In this document: positions 1 to 11,098 of the stretch, piece by piece
Position numbering within the stretch: position 1 is the stretch's first letter
How the letters are laid out: every line of letters begins with the position of its first letter
Source: Armigeres subalbatus
Lineage: Eukaryota > Arthropoda > Insecta > Diptera > Culicidae
Assembly (NCBI RefSeq): GCF_024139115.2
Contig: NW_026943144.1
Coordinates: 1 to 64,000, forward strand
Direction: 5' to 3'
DNA: 64,000 bases
Notes under the pieces: generated by a model
Seen by the model: the letters and a program-made list of their open reading frames with translations, nothing else
Told to the model about the DNA's origin: nothing
Databases searched by the model: none
Translations under genes and position numbers: made by a program

Positions 1-448
1 TCGACATTGAACGGTGGCTTCTATTACCAATAATATTGGATATCTGATTAACGCATTAGGCCTACTTCAATTAATTTCAAACTTCTTAGATATTATTTTG
101 CTCTATTTAATGAAGCAGAAAATGCTGTCCCAATGCCAACCACTCCACGAGAAACAGGACACACGATTTCGAACGCAGCATAATAAATATCAAAATATCA
201 GAAAGGCCAGCATTAGACAGTGTTATACCCTACTCCTACTGGTATGGCTCTTTAGGCACTCGAGGATTTCTGCCCGGATCCCAAGAGGGGAATCCAATCA
301 AAACCCAAGGTCACTGGTCTGACCTACGACAACAAACGGGGCGGACGCGAAAGGTTTCTTTTATGTCCTGGAGTCCCATCCATAGTTGCAAGCAATTATA
401 GCAAACTTCTAGGAATTTGATCCTTTAGAAATCTTTAGAAACATTGCT
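1..448. other. unassigned AT-rich sequence
   Basis: I recognise nothing here. A 102-codon open frame starts at 14 on the plus strand, but it has no domain, signal peptide or repeat that I know. Its codon use looks like AT-rich non-coding DNA, and it runs into a GC-richer stretch at about 240-370 without any change of character. I treat it as a chance frame. The stretch ends where the left member of a long direct-repeat pair begins. Confidence 0.3.
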
Positions 449-621
449 ACGATCTACCAGTAATGTTCGTTATAGTTCAAGAATCTTTCAGGGTGTTCAG
501 AACTAGTATTAGTACAGTATAGCAGTATTTATGGGTTTCCAGAAATCTCAAGAATAATGTTAACCTCCGAATTTTAGACTTCTTTCTTCTAACTTCTAAG
601 ATTTCATGCAAAACTGTACGT
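449..621 (+). repeat. left direct repeat flanking satellite unit
   Basis: This stretch, beginning ACGATCTACCAGTAATG, recurs at 5,930-6,089 in the same orientation with a few substitutions and small indels. The two copies bracket the unit at 622-5,929. Their position fits either a very long target-site duplication or a segmental duplication. The many differences between copies mean the event is not recent. Confidence 0.8.
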
Positions 622-984
622 TCTGCCACATTGGAGAGTTGACGTAAGAAGTCAATGCTCAACTTCTCTCCACGACGACAGCCCTGAAGGATAGCCGTGT
701 AGTGTCAGCAGCTGGTTATCTGGCTAAGAATAACATTACGGATTGCCTGTTCCAGTGGTAAAAGTCCACCATTAGCACCTGAGGTGACCCCCTAATTTTT
801 GGTGTGATGCGGCTTGTATGCTTTGACCGTGCCCTACTGAATGAATGGTTAGGGGGGTCTAATAAGAACCTAACTGCAAACCTTGGAGCCCTGTATGAAG
901 CACCAGGGCCCCCTTCACAGTATTTTAGCCCCTCGCTGCATGCTAACCGGAGCTATATGGCGTAGTTGACTTTTACTTCTCCGT
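622..984 (+). mobile_element. LINE-like 5' leader, no ORF
   Basis: A non-repetitive stretch lies between the left direct repeat and the satellite. It is moderately GC-rich, has a CCCCCTAATTTTTGG-type segment and AGGGGGGTC runs, and resembles the untranslated leader of an insect non-LTR retrotransposon. I cannot name the family. It matters because a LINE-like tail lies at the far end of the same bracketed unit (5,666-5,929), so leader and tail may be the ends of one element whose coding part is replaced by satellite. This reading is inference. Confidence 0.35.
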
Positions 985-3865
985 GATATAATCGGCTACT
1001 CTTATTCCAACCTCATCGTGAGGTTAAATAAAGAGTGAGAGGTTACTCGAATATGTGTTTTTAATTTGGTTTTCAAACAAATTGTCACCTATATGGATTC
1101 GCATTATGCGCTTTTTTACAATGTCCTTTGTGTATGTTACCTATATGGATTCGCATTATGCGTTTTTTTTCACAATGTACTCTTGTGTCTCGTCCTTGAC
1201 GTTTGGCTTCGGCTACTCTTTTTGTTCAAATCTTAACGTGAGGTTAAATAAGAGTGGGGTTATGAATAAGTGTTTTACTTAGTTTTCAACAAATTGTTAC
1301 CTATATGGATTCGCATTATGCGTTTTCACAGTGTACTCTGTGTCTCGTCTTTTGACGTTCGGCTTTGGCTACTCTTGTTCATCCTCAACGTGAGTGTGGG
1401 GTTATGAATATGTGTTTTAGTTTTTCAACAAACTTCCACCTATATGGATTCGCATTATGCCTTTTTTTTACAATGTACTTTGAGTTTGTCACCTGTATGG
1501 ATTCGCATTATGCGCTTTTCACAGTGTACTCTGTGTTTCGTCTTTGACGTTCGGCTTCCAGCTACTCTTGTTTAATCTCAACTTGAGGTTGAATAAGGGT
1601 GGGATTATGAATATGTTTTTTTTACTTAGTTTTTCAACTAATTGTCACCTATATGGATTCGCATTATGCGTTTTTTTACAATGTACTTTGTGTATGTTAC
1701 CTTTATGGATTCGCATTATGCGTTTTTCACAGATGTACTCTGTGTCTCGTCCTTGACGTTCGGCTTCCTACTCTTGTTCAATCTCGACGTGAGGTTAAAT
1801 AAGAGTGGGGTTATGAATATGTGTTTTAATTAGTTTTCAACAAATTGTCACCTATATGGATTCGCATTATGCGTTTTCACAATGTACTTTGTGTATGTTA
1901 CCTATATGGATTCGCATTATGCGTTTTCACAGTGTACTCTGTGTCTAAGTCCTTGACGTTCGGCTTCGGCTACTCTTGTTCAATCTCAACGAGAGGTTAC
2001 ATAAGAGTGGGGTTATGAATATGTATTTTACTTAGCTTTCAACAAATTGTCACTTATATGGATTCGCAATATGCGTTTTTCACAATGTACTTTGTGTATG
2101 TTACCTTTATGGATTCGCATTATGCGTTTTTCACAGTGTACTCTGTGTTTCGTCCTTGACGTTCGGCCTCGGCTACTCTTGTTCAATCTCGACGTGAGGT
2201 TAAATAAGAGTGGGGTTATGAATATGTGTTTTAATTAGTTTTCAAACCTATATGGATTCGCATTATGCGTTTTTCACAATGTACTTTGTGTATGTTACCT
2301 ATATGGATTCGCATTATGCGTTTTTTCACAGTGTACTCTGTGTCTAGTCCTTTGACGTTCGGCTTCGGCTACTCTTGTTCAATCTCAACGTGAGGTTAAA
2401 TAAGAGTGGGGTTATGGATACATGTTTTACTTAGTTTTCAACAAATTGTCACCTATATGGATTCGCATTATGCGTTTTTTACAATGTACTTTGTGTATGT
2501 TACCTATATGGATTCGCATTATGCGTTTTTCACAGTGTACTCTGTGTTTCGTTCTTCTGACGTTCGGGTTCGGCTACTCTCGTTCAATCTCAACGTGAGG
2601 TTCAATAAGAATGGGGTTATGAATATGTGTTTTACTTAGTTTTCAAACAAATTGCCACCTATATGGATTCGCATTATGCGTTTTTCACAGTGTACTCTGT
2701 GTCTCTTCTTTGACGTTCGGCTTTGGCTACTCTTGTTCATCCTCAACGTGAGTGTGGGGTTATGAATAAGTGTTTTATTGCCAGTTTTTTAACAAACTTC
2801 CACCTATATGGATTCGCATCATGCATTTTTTTTTACAATGTACTTTGTGATTGTCACCTATATGGATTCGCATTATGCGTTTTTCTGATGTACTCTGTGT
2901 TTCGTCCTTGACGTTCGGCTTCAGCTACTCTTGTTCAATCTCAACGTGAGGTTAAATAAGAGTGGGGTTATGAATATGTATTAGTTTTTATCAAATTGTC
3001 ACCTATATGGACTAGCATTATGCGTTTTTCACAATGTACTTTGTGTATGTTACCTATATGGATTTGCGTTATGCGTTTTTCACAGTGTACTCTGTGTCTA
3101 GTCCTTGACGTTCGGCTTCGGCTACTCTTATTCAATCTCAACGTGAGGTTAAATAAGAGTAGGAGTTATGGATACATGTTTTACTTAGTTTTCAACAAAT
3201 TGTCACCTATATGGATTCGCATTATGCGTTTTTTTACAATGTACTTTGTGTTTGTTACCTATATGGATTCGCATTATGCGTTTTTTCACAGTGTACTCTG
3301 TGTTTCCGTTCTTGACGTTCGGGTTCGGCTACTCTCGTTCAATCTCAACGTGAGGTTCAATAAGAATGGGGTTATGAATATGTGTTTTAATTAGTTTTCA
3401 ACAAATTGCCACCTATATGGATTCGCATTATGCGTTTTCACAGTGTACTCTGTGTCTCGTCTTTGACGTTCGGCTTTGGCTACTCTTGTTCATCCTCAAC
3501 GTGAGTGTGGGTTATGAATAGAGTGTTTTACTTAGTTTTTTAACAAACTTCCACCTATATGGATTCGCATTATGCATTTTTTTTTTTTAAAATGTACTTT
3601 GTGATTGTCACCTATATGGATTCGCATTATGCGTTTTTTACAATGTACTTTGTGTATGTTACCTATATGGATTCGCATTATGCGTTTTTCACAGTGTACT
3701 CTGTGTCTAGTCCCTTGACGTTCGGCTTCGGCTACTCTTGTTCAATCTCAACGTGAGGTTAAATAAGAGTGGGGTTATGGATACATGTTTTACTTAGTTT
3801 TCAACAAATTGTCACCTATATGGATTCGCATTATGCGTTTTTTTTACAATGTACTTTGTGTATGT
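985..3865 (+). repeat. satellite array, first block (~200-bp units)
   Basis: This is tandem higher-order repeat DNA. Each unit has one to three copies of a roughly 50-bp subunit holding the core ATATGGATTCGCATTATG, followed by a CACARTGTACTYTGTGT segment. A spacer follows, containing GACGTTCGGCTTCGGCTACTC, a GAGGTTAAATAAGAGTGGGG segment and TTTTCAACAAATTG. The core occurs more than 20 times across both blocks. Units differ by point changes and by the length of T runs after the core. Short plus-strand frames recur because the core reads as YMDSHYAFF or WIRIMRF depending on frame; these are by-products of the repeat and I do not annotate them as genes. Confidence 0.93.
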
Positions 3866-4752
3866 TGATAAGAAAATTATTTTGAGCTTTTTAGTGGAAT
3901 GTTTTTCACCTGTCATAAGACGAGTTTAGACAATCCCATTGAATTCCACCACTTAATTGTATCTTGACAGATACGTATTTCGACCTCAAAGGTAAGGCCG
4001 TCTTCAGTGTCTCGTACTTGACTCGACTTGAAGAAAATGATCGCAGCTTACACTATTTATACTATGCGTAGGTATAATAATTTATCTAGGTACTTATCTT
4101 ACTACGGTGCTTATTTCTACTCGCTTGATGCGCTTAATGCTTAGAGTATAAACTTGAAGAGCCAGGAGCTACCATTTCCTTGATCTTTATTCAACAACCG
4201 CGTTTGTACCTGTCGGTAGATTTCAAGCTCTCAGCAACATCAAGTTTCCACAGGAAGAGACATTTCTTAAAATTTTAATGTTTGATGTCGTAATTGAATG
4301 ATTTTCCTGATATACATGTTCAGCTACCTTAGACCCAAACTCATAATTTATTCCCTTTTCAGTTTCCCTCTTAGCCTTACTTACTTCTGCAATATGTTCT
4401 TTGAACCTTACATCTAACGATGCTTTTGTTTGACCTACATATACTTTATCACACTGTGAACAATTAATTTGATAAACCCGGCCTTATTTAACATTTCTAC
4501 TCTATCCTTTGTGGAGCCCAACAGTGTCTTCAGTTGATTGCTTCTGCTGGAGAATACTAAATCGATGCCGAATTTCCTCAGTCGATGGGCGTAGCTGGTG
4601 GGTGATGTGTCGATCATAGGGAACCGATACCCTCTTCAGTGGTTCATCGATCGATTGTCAGTGTTGTCAGTTCGTTTTCCGTAGGTTCCTCTGCTTCTTG
4701 CTGATGATTGCTTGTATTGTTCTTTCCTTGTATCCGTTTATCCTCGCTGTTT
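3866..4752 (-). mobile_element. Penelope-like element fragment (RT end plus GIY-YIG)
   Basis: An insertion splits the satellite: repeat sequence stops after TTTGTGTATGTTGAT and resumes near 4,753 with AATAAGAATGGGG. On the minus strand, 4,435-4,617 encodes the late RT segment (KFGIDLVFSSRSNQLK, LLGSTKDR). After a frame change, 4,280-4,470 encodes the GIY-YIG-type nuclease start (DKVYVGQTKASLDVRFKEH). This RT-to-GIY-YIG order is diagnostic of Penelope-like elements. The 3' region near 3,970-4,030 has the segment whose reverse strand reads GAGGCCGTCTTCAG-like in related mosquito elements. The piece is 5'-truncated, lacks the RT catalytic core and is frameshifted, so it is dead. Confidence 0.8.
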
Positions 4753-5665
4753 CCAATAAGAATGGGGTTATGAATATGTGTTTTAATAAGTTTTCAACAA
4801 ATTGCCACCTATATGGATTCGCATTATGCGTTTTTCACAGTGTACTCTGTGTCTCGTCTTTGGCGTTCGGCTGTGGATACTCTTGTTCATGCTCTACGTG
4901 GGTGTGGGGTTATGAATAAGTGTTTTACTTAGTTTTTTAACAAACTTCCACCTATATGGATTCGCATTATGCATTTTTTTTTTTTACAATGTACTTTGTG
5001 ATTGTCACCTATATGGATTCGCATTATGCGTTTTTCACAATGTACTTTGTGTATGTTACCTATATGGATTCGCATTATGCGTTTTCTGATGTACTCTGTG
5101 TCTAGTCCATGACGTTCGGCTTCGGCTACTCTTGTTCAATCTCAACGTGAGGTTAAATAAGAGTGGGGTTATGGATACGTGTTTTACTTAGTTTTCAACA
5201 AATTGTCACCTATATGGATTCGCATTATGCGTTTTTTCACTATGTACTTTGTGTATGTTACCTATATGGATTCGCATTATGCGTTTTTCACAGTGTACTC
5301 TGTGTTTCGTTCTTGACGTTCGGGTTCGGCTACTCTCGTTCAATCTCAACGTGAGGTTCAATAAGAATGGGGTTATGAATATGTGTTTACTTAGTTTTCA
5401 ACAAATTGCCACCTATATGGATTCGCATTATGCGTTTTCACAGTGTACTCTGTGTCTCGTCTTTGACGTTCGGCTTTAGCTACTCTTGTTCATCCTCAAC
5501 GTGAGTGTGGGGTTATGAATATGTGTTTTACTTAGTTTTCAACAAACTTCCACCTATATGAATTCGCATTATGCATTTTTTTTTACAATGTACTTTGTGA
5601 TTGTCACCTATATGGATTCGCAGTATGCGTTTACACAGTGCACTCTGTGTTTCGTCTTTGACGTT
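4753..5665 (+). repeat. satellite array, second block
   Basis: This continues the satellite at 985-3,865 with the same unit structure and variants, including units with long T runs after the core. It degenerates at about 5,620-5,665, where the core appears as CAGTATGCG and the GACGTTCG segment breaks off into unrelated sequence. The two blocks are one array split by the Penelope-like insertion. Confidence 0.92.
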
Positions 5666-5929
5666 CGTCCATTATTACATCCTCTGTGTTTTTGTGCCCT
5701 CTCTTTAGTCCCTAGCTGAATGCGTGTGAGTCTACATAATTGGCTTTACTATAAATGGTTCCATTCTCCTTTTCAACTTCACTTCCTCTTCCTTTCTCCT
5801 TTTCACTTCCCTTTTCCGTCAGGTAAATGATGAGAAAAGGCCAGTGAAAACGATGGCACAAATCTCCCAAATTGAGGGAACGTGCCTCTGAGCCGACGTT
5901 CTGATACCTGATACCTGATACGATCTACC
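5666..5929 (+). mobile_element. LINE-like 3' tail with short terminal repeats
   Basis: After the satellite ends, a pyrimidine-rich stretch (CTTCCTCTTCCTTTCTCC) is followed by a GATGGCACAAATCTCCCAA segment. The end is a short tandem tail (CTGATAC repeated about three times, 5,910-5,930) that abuts the right direct repeat. Short tandem tails of this sort are common at LINE 3' ends. I do not recognise the exact family. No coding frame is visible. Confidence 0.4.
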
Positions 5930-6089
5930 AGTAATGTTCGTTATAGTTCAAGAATCTTTCAGGGTGTTCAGTACTAGTAGTAGTACAGTACAGTAGTATT
6001 TATGGGTTTCCAGAAATCTCAAGAATAATGTTACTCCGAATTTTAGACTTCTTTCTTTCTAACTTCTAAGATTTCATGCAAACGTACGT
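5930..6089 (+). repeat. right direct repeat flanking satellite unit
   Basis: This is the partner of 449-621, from ACGATCTACCAGTAATG through CATGCAAACGTACGT. It is a little shorter than the left copy because of several small indels. It directly follows the CTGATAC tail. Confidence 0.8.
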
Positions 6090-6655
6090 ATATTTGTAAT
6101 TCCAACATATTTCAAATGAACTTTAAGAAGCTTTATATTTGAATGCTGCTGAACCGTATACATGGGGGCAGCATGAGACTATGTCCAAGGGATTGACGAT
6201 CCCTCCCCAGGTCATCTGCGAGTTGTGGCGCCTGCCTAGGATGTGGTGGGATTTGACAGTGGGCCCTGTTAAACCTCTATAAAAGCTGCATGAATCCGCA
6301 AATAGGCTCCGCCAAAGCGACCGTTTGCCGCTCTAAGCGCACAAGCCCAAGTCCTGGTGTTAGGTGGGACGCTAAACAGTCCTGACACGACGGCCCTCTG
6401 ATGAGACAGGTGGTTCACGCAGGGCCAATAAGCTGCCTTTAAAAACAACTATTACGAACGACATAGAAGATAATACGACTTGATACAATCCGGCAACGAC
6501 CTGGGCGACGAATAAAGGATCACGATTGGAAGCTTGGAACATGGAACTGCAAGTCGCTAGGCTTCGCAGGTTGCGACAGGATAATCTACGATGAATTATA
6601 TCCCCGCAACTTCGATGTCGTAGCGCTGCAGGAAATCTGCTGGACAGGACAGAAA

Positions 6656-7060
6656 GTGTGGAAAAGCGGGCATCGAGCGGCTACCTTCTACCAAAGCTGT
6701 GGCACCACCAACGAGCTGGGAACCGGCTTCATAGTGCTGGGAAAGATGCGCCAACGCGTGATTGGGTGGCAGCCAATCAACGCAAGGATGTGCAAGCTGA
6801 GGATAAAAATCCGATTCTTCAACTATAGCATCATCAACGTGCGCCGCCGCCCACACGAAGGGAGACCCGACGACGAGAAAGAAGCGTTCTATGAACAGCT
6901 GGAGCAGACATACGATGGATGCCCACTGCGGGACGTCAAAATCGTCATCGGTGACATGAACGCTCAGGCAGGAAGAGGGGAAATGTATAGACCGGTCATC
7001 GGACCGGATAGTCTACATCGTATCGAACCGTATCGAACGACAACGGCCAACGATGCATAA
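6656..7060 (+). pseudogene. RTE endonuclease fragment (N-terminal two thirds)
   Basis: This 134-codon frame carries the middle of an apurinic-like endonuclease, the enzyme that nicks target DNA to prime reverse transcription. The catalytic GDMNAQAGR motif sits at about residues 98-106, followed by a segment that ends at a stop at 7,060. The expected N-terminus (LQEICWTG) lies just upstream in another frame. The final histidine-containing SDHYL motif is at about 7,240 in the separate frame 7,081-7,323. At least two frameshifts are therefore visible, and the enzyme cannot be made intact. Confidence 0.8.
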
Positions 7061-7080
7061 ACTTTGCAGCCTCCCGCGGA

Positions 7081-7323
7081 ATGGTAGTCCGAAGCACTTT
7101 CTTCCCCCGCGAGAATATCCACAAGGCCACATGGAAATCACCTAATCAAGTAACGGAAAACCAAATCGACCACGTTCTAATCGACGGTAAATTCTTCTCC
7201 GACATCACGAACGTACACACTTACCGCAGTGCGAATATTGAATCCGACCACTACCTCGTTGCAGTATGCCTGCGCTCAAAACTCTCGATGGTGATCAACA
7301 CACGTCGGAGTCGTCCGCCATGA
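7081..7323 (+). pseudogene. RTE endonuclease fragment (C-terminal)
   Basis: This 80-codon frame has the end of the endonuclease fold: a QIDHVLIDG strand near residues 29-37 and the conserved SDHYLV histidine motif near residues 59-64. It lies 20 bases after the previous fragment ends but in a different frame. The two are pieces of one domain separated by a frameshift. Confidence 0.78.
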
Positions 7324-7658
7324 CTTCTAAACACTGGCGGCGGCTACAAGACGGTAGACTAGCCCAAGACGGGAACCTTTTACAAACGAGTATGAGGTGA
7401 TCCAAAGGTGGCGGCAGCACTACGAAGAAGCACCTGAATGGCGATATGGCAGACAACGGTGGCGGTATGGTAATGAACCTAGGAGCACGCGGAAATCCAG
7501 GAGGAGATCGGCCGGCTGAAAAACAACAAAGCCCCTGGAGTTGACCAACTACCAGGAGAGCTGTTTGAACACGGTGGTTAGGCCCTGGTTAGAGCGCTGC
7601 ACTGGGTGATCACCAAGGTTTGGGAGGATGAGGGTTCTGCCGCAGGAGTGGATGGAAG

Positions 7659-8855
7659 GTGTCGTATGTCCCATCTACAAAAAGGGCGATAAGCTGGATT
7701 GTAGCAACTACCGCATTGCTGAACGCCACTAACAAGGTACTCTCCCAAATTTTATGCCGCCGACTAACACCAATTGCAAGAGAGTTCGTGGGGCAGTACC
7801 AGGCAGGATTTATGGGTAAACGCTCTACCACAGACCAGGTGTTCGCTATACGTCAGGTATTGCAGAAATGCCGCGAATACAACGTGCCCACACATCATAT
7901 ATTTATCGACTTCAAAGCCGCATATGATACAATCCATCAAGACATGCTATGGAAGCTTATCCACGAATACGGATTTTGGGATAAACTGATATGGTTGATC
8001 AAGGCGACGATGGATCGGGTGATGTGCGTAGTTCGAGTTTCATGGGCATTCTCGAGTCCCTTCGAAACGCGTAGAGGGTTACGGCAAGGTGATGGTCTTT
8101 CGTGTCTGCTATTCAACGCATCGCTTTGGAGGAGTAATACAGAAGGGCGAGGGATTGACACGAGTGGTACGATTTTCACGAAGTCCGTCCAGTTATTTGG
8201 TTTCGCCGACGACACTGATAACAGGGCACGTAACTTTGAGAGGATGGTGGAAGCCTACGTCAGACTGAAAAGCGAAGCTAAACGGATTGGACTAGTCATC
8301 AACACGTCGAAGACGAAGTACATGATAGGAAGAGGCTCAAGAGAGGTCAATGTAAGCCACCCACCACGAGTTTCTATGTACTTGTACTTGAGCTCACTGG
8401 TGACCGCCGATAACGATACCAGCAGAGAAATTCGGAGGCGCATAATGGCTGGAAATCGCACGTACCTTGGATTCCGCAAGACGCTTCGATCGAATAGAGT
8501 TCGCCGCCGTACCAAACTGACTATCTACAAAACGCTTATAAGACCGGTAGTTCTCTACGGACACGAGACCTGGACGATGCTCGTGGAGGACCAACGCGCA
8601 CTGGGAGTTTTCGAAAGGAAAGTGTTGCGTACCATCTATGGTGGGGTGCAGATGGCGGACGGTACGTGGAGGAGGCGAATGAACCACGAGTTGCATCAGC
8701 TGTTGGGAGAACCATCCATCGTTCACACCGCGAAAATCGGAAGACTGCGGTGGGCCGGGCACGCAGCCAGAATGTCGGACAGTAATCCGGTGAAAATGGT
8801 TCTCGACAACGATTCGACAGGTACAATAAGGCGAGGTGTACAGCCGGCAAGGTGA
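7659..8855 (+). pseudogene. RTE reverse transcriptase and C-terminal region
   Basis: This 398-codon frame is the longest coding piece of the element. It has RT blocks in order: LLNATNKVLSQILCRRL (about 20-37), QAGFMGKRSTTDQVF (48-62), HIFIDFKAAYDTI with catalytic Asp (80-92), RRGLRQGDGLSCLLFN (138-153), FGFADDTD (174-181), then the thumb, and finally a PVVLYGHETW and GRLRWAGHAARM stretch characteristic of RTE C-termini. The pairing FADD motif is kept. Some residues after FADD are missing against related elements, suggesting a small deletion. The frame ends at 8,855 by a stop or frameshift; the last family-typical residues continue in another frame to about 8,975. Confidence 0.85.
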
Positions 8856-8996
8856 ATCGATCAGGTGGAGGACGATTTGCGGACCCTCCGCAGACTGCGT
8901 GGTTGGCAAGTGCAGCCATGGACCGCGCTGAATGGAGAAGACTTTTATGCAGCACAGGCCACTCCGGCCTTAGTCTGATAATAAATTAATAAATGA

Positions 8997-9530
8997 ACCG
9001 TGTTCATCCAGAATAGAAAGTAAATTCCAACCTTTATTCAGTTGAATCGTAGTGCAATTTACACCAATTCTGATCAGTCAACCATTGACAAGTATAGTCA
9101 GGCTAAGCTAAGTAAATCCAAGCTATATCTTTGTTAAGATATTCAACTTCTGTTCAATTCGCCTGTCGGTCTGTCTATTCTTATGAAATTCCAGAAATTC
9201 TCTGAGCCTCCCTGAACTAGCAAAAATAATTACGAACTTCCAGCAAATTGCCTACAACTTTATGGGAGTGCAAAAACTATTAGAAGCTTTAAGACTTCTT
9301 CTAAATCTAAATACATCATTGCACACTTTTTGGAATACAAAAAAAAATCTTCATTAGCTCAGTAGAGCCTTTCAGAATAGATTTCTCTTTTACAATCCCT
9401 GAAATCTCCACGATTGTTAGTTTAACCTCTAATAAACTTCCAAACCTCTGATTATCTTTGAAACGTTTAAACGATATTTTTTTTTAAATCAAGAAAGTGA
9501 AACAGTATTAGATCTTCTAGTTATCCATAT
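8997..9530. other. unassigned AT-rich spacer
   Basis: No repeat, frame or RNA that I can recognise. It is AT-rich sequence between the RTE 3' end and the first Feilai copy. Confidence 0.4.
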
Positions 9531-9709
9531 GGGCCCTCCTTAGCCGTGCGGTAAGACGCGCGGCTACAAAGCAAGACCATGCTGAGGCTGGCTGGGTTCG
9601 ATTCCCAGTGCCAGTCTAGGCAATTTTGGATTGGAAATTGTCTCAACTTCCCTGGGCATAAAAATATCATCGTGTTAGCCTCATGATATACGAATGCAAA
9701 AATGCCCAA
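9531..9709 (+). mobile_element. Feilai-type SINE, 3'-truncated
   Basis: This starts GGGCCCTCCTTAGCCGTGC and has the tRNA-like head with RNA polymerase III box A (TTAGCCGTGCGG) and box B (GGGTTCGATTCCC), followed by the conserved body ending GATATACGAATGCAAAAATG. It then stops, lacking the second half and the (GAA)n tail found in the copy at 10,138. In Aedes this family is known as Feilai. It is non-coding and needs LINE machinery supplied in trans. Confidence 0.88.
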
Positions 9710-10122
9710 ACCAGCACAATTTATTTCACTACTGAACATTTCACTGTGTTGCAACTATTCGGAAAGAAGCCATCTTTGCGTATGTGTCATCAAATATAAC
9801 ACTCTTGCAATCTAAAAAGCGCAAGAGGTGGAGCCTCTGAAACATCCTTCGATTCAGTAAAATTTCAATATTGTGGCAAAATACTCCAACGGAAAAAAAT
9901 CAAAATATAAAACTAGATTCGATTTATGAATCTTGTGATTGATAGTCCTTCACTCTACCACAGCACCATTCAACACTTCGAAGGGACTGCATGTTGACAC
10001 ATTATAAAAACCATACGATTATGAAGTTTTGTACTCGGGTTTTTTGTTACTTGATTGCACCATCACAATAAATAAATGTGAGCTGTCAAAACGTTGAATG
10101 ATGCTAAATTAAACATGAAGAC
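9710..10122. other. unassigned AT-rich spacer
   Basis: AT-rich sequence without recognisable features, between two Feilai copies. Confidence 0.4.
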
Positions 10123-10137
10123 ACATTTAACCTATCT

Positions 10138-10419
10138 TCTTCTTCTTCATTGGCATTACATCCCCCACTGGGACATTGCCGCCTCGCAGCTTCATTAAGC
10201 ACTTCCACAGTTATTAACTGCGAGGTTTCTAAGCCAAGTTACCATTTCTGCATTCGTATATCATGAGGCTAACACGATGATACTTTTATGCCCAGAGAAG
10301 TCGAGACAATTTCCAAACCGAAAATTGCCTAGACCGGCACCGGGAATCGAACCCAGCCACCCTCAGCATGGTCTTGCTTTGTAGCCGCGCATCTTACCGC
10401 ACGGCTAAGGAGGGCCCCT
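10138..10419 (-). mobile_element. Feilai-type SINE, full length
   Basis: A complete copy in reverse orientation. The plus strand begins with the TCTTCTTCTTC tail complement and ends with the GGGCCC head. Box B is visible as its complement GGGAATCGAACCC near 10,342. It is bracketed by a perfect 15-bp target-site duplication, ACATTTAACCTATCT, at 10,123-10,137 and 10,420-10,434, which fixes both ends and shows LINE-mediated insertion. Confidence 0.93.
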
Positions 10420-10434
10420 ACATTTAACCTATCT

Positions 10435-10698
10435 GCAACTTAATTTAAACAAACAATTATATTTTGAAAGACGCATTGAAGTTACATGGTAAAAATATGC
10501 AACTTTATGATTTTGTATTCTTTGTTTGTTTGTTTCCAAATGCCAAACACGTACTGCATTGTAATTTTAATGAAACATTGATCACAATTTTGGACATCTT
10601 GATGCAACTTTTTCGTGTTTGATGTTTTTCAATGCCTTTTAATGAAACTGAATAGAAACAAGGTTCTTTTAGGAAGATGTTGCGTGTGCTACTTGGGT
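10435..10698. other. unassigned spacer
   Basis: AT-rich, with a short TTTG run near 10,524-10,540. I see no gene or element ends. Confidence 0.4.
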
Positions 10699-10747
10699 GG
10701 TAACTTGGCTTAGAAACCTCGCAGTTAATAACTGTGGAAGTACTTAA
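10699..10747 (+). mobile_element. Feilai-type SINE 3' part, left piece
   Basis: This matches the middle of the SINE (GGTAACTTGGCTTAGAAACC through GTGGAAGTACTTAA). The tRNA-like head is absent. The sequence is broken at TTAA by the LTR element at 10,748 and resumes at 15,121, so the SINE fragment was here first. Confidence 0.88.
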
Positions 10748-10880
10748 TGTAGTGGCAGAATCATAGTAGGCAAATATTGAGATGTCAGATAGTGAGAACT
10801 AACACTTAATTATTGTAACACAGAACACTCAAAGACACCGAATAAAAGACGTTATACATGAATGCTCCCTTGTTACTTCA
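10748..10880 (+). repeat. left LTR of the 10.7-15.1 kb gypsy element
   Basis: A 133-bp LTR, TG to CA, containing AATAAAAG near 10,842, a possible polyadenylation signal. The right partner is at 14,986-15,120. Confidence 0.92.
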
Positions 10881-11098
10881 ATTTCAGAAGTGGGATGAAC
10901 CTGAAACTCTGAACCAGTAAAGTCGTAAAGATTTTTTTTATCTGGCGCACAGAAGATTTTTTCAAGACCATAAATGTTTCAATCAGGCGTCATCCAAATG
11001 TTTCTGCACCCTGAGGATGTACGAAATTTAATTCCAGAGTTCAATCCAAAAATGACAGCAACAGAAAATGGTTACGGAAGATTGAAAGTTTAGGAAGT

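Larger units (their letters stand above)
6163..8996 (+). mobile_element. RTE-clade non-LTR retrotransposon, degenerate
   Basis: The element has a GC-rich leader (about 6,163-6,520), an APE endonuclease region, an RT, the C-terminal segment typical of RTE elements, and a 3' end in AATAAATTAATAAATGA. Endonuclease pieces: VVALQEICWTG near 6,617, GDMNAQAG near 6,950, and NIESDHYLVAVCL near 7,240, each in a different frame. The stretch 7,324-7,658 holds the linker (KNNKAPGVDQLPGELF near 7,527) but is much shorter than expected, implying an internal deletion. RT and C-terminus are described separately. Aedes has related RTE elements (JAM1 type), but I cannot assign a name. It is inactive because of several frameshifts and stops. 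Confidence 0.85.

Noticed and set aside
1055..3756. Series of 60-130-codon plus-strand frames with repeating YMDSHYAFF/WIRIMRF text
   Set aside because: They are read-through of the satellite in different phases; frame and length change with every T-run indel and there is no start context or domain.
4435..4617. Minus-strand frame as a separate host gene
   Set aside because: Its sequence is the late RT segment of a Penelope-like element and is followed by the GIY-YIG start in another frame.
9540..9620. tRNA gene at the Feilai head
   Set aside because: Box A and box B are present but the sequence continues as the SINE body and the cloverleaf arms do not pair as a tRNA.
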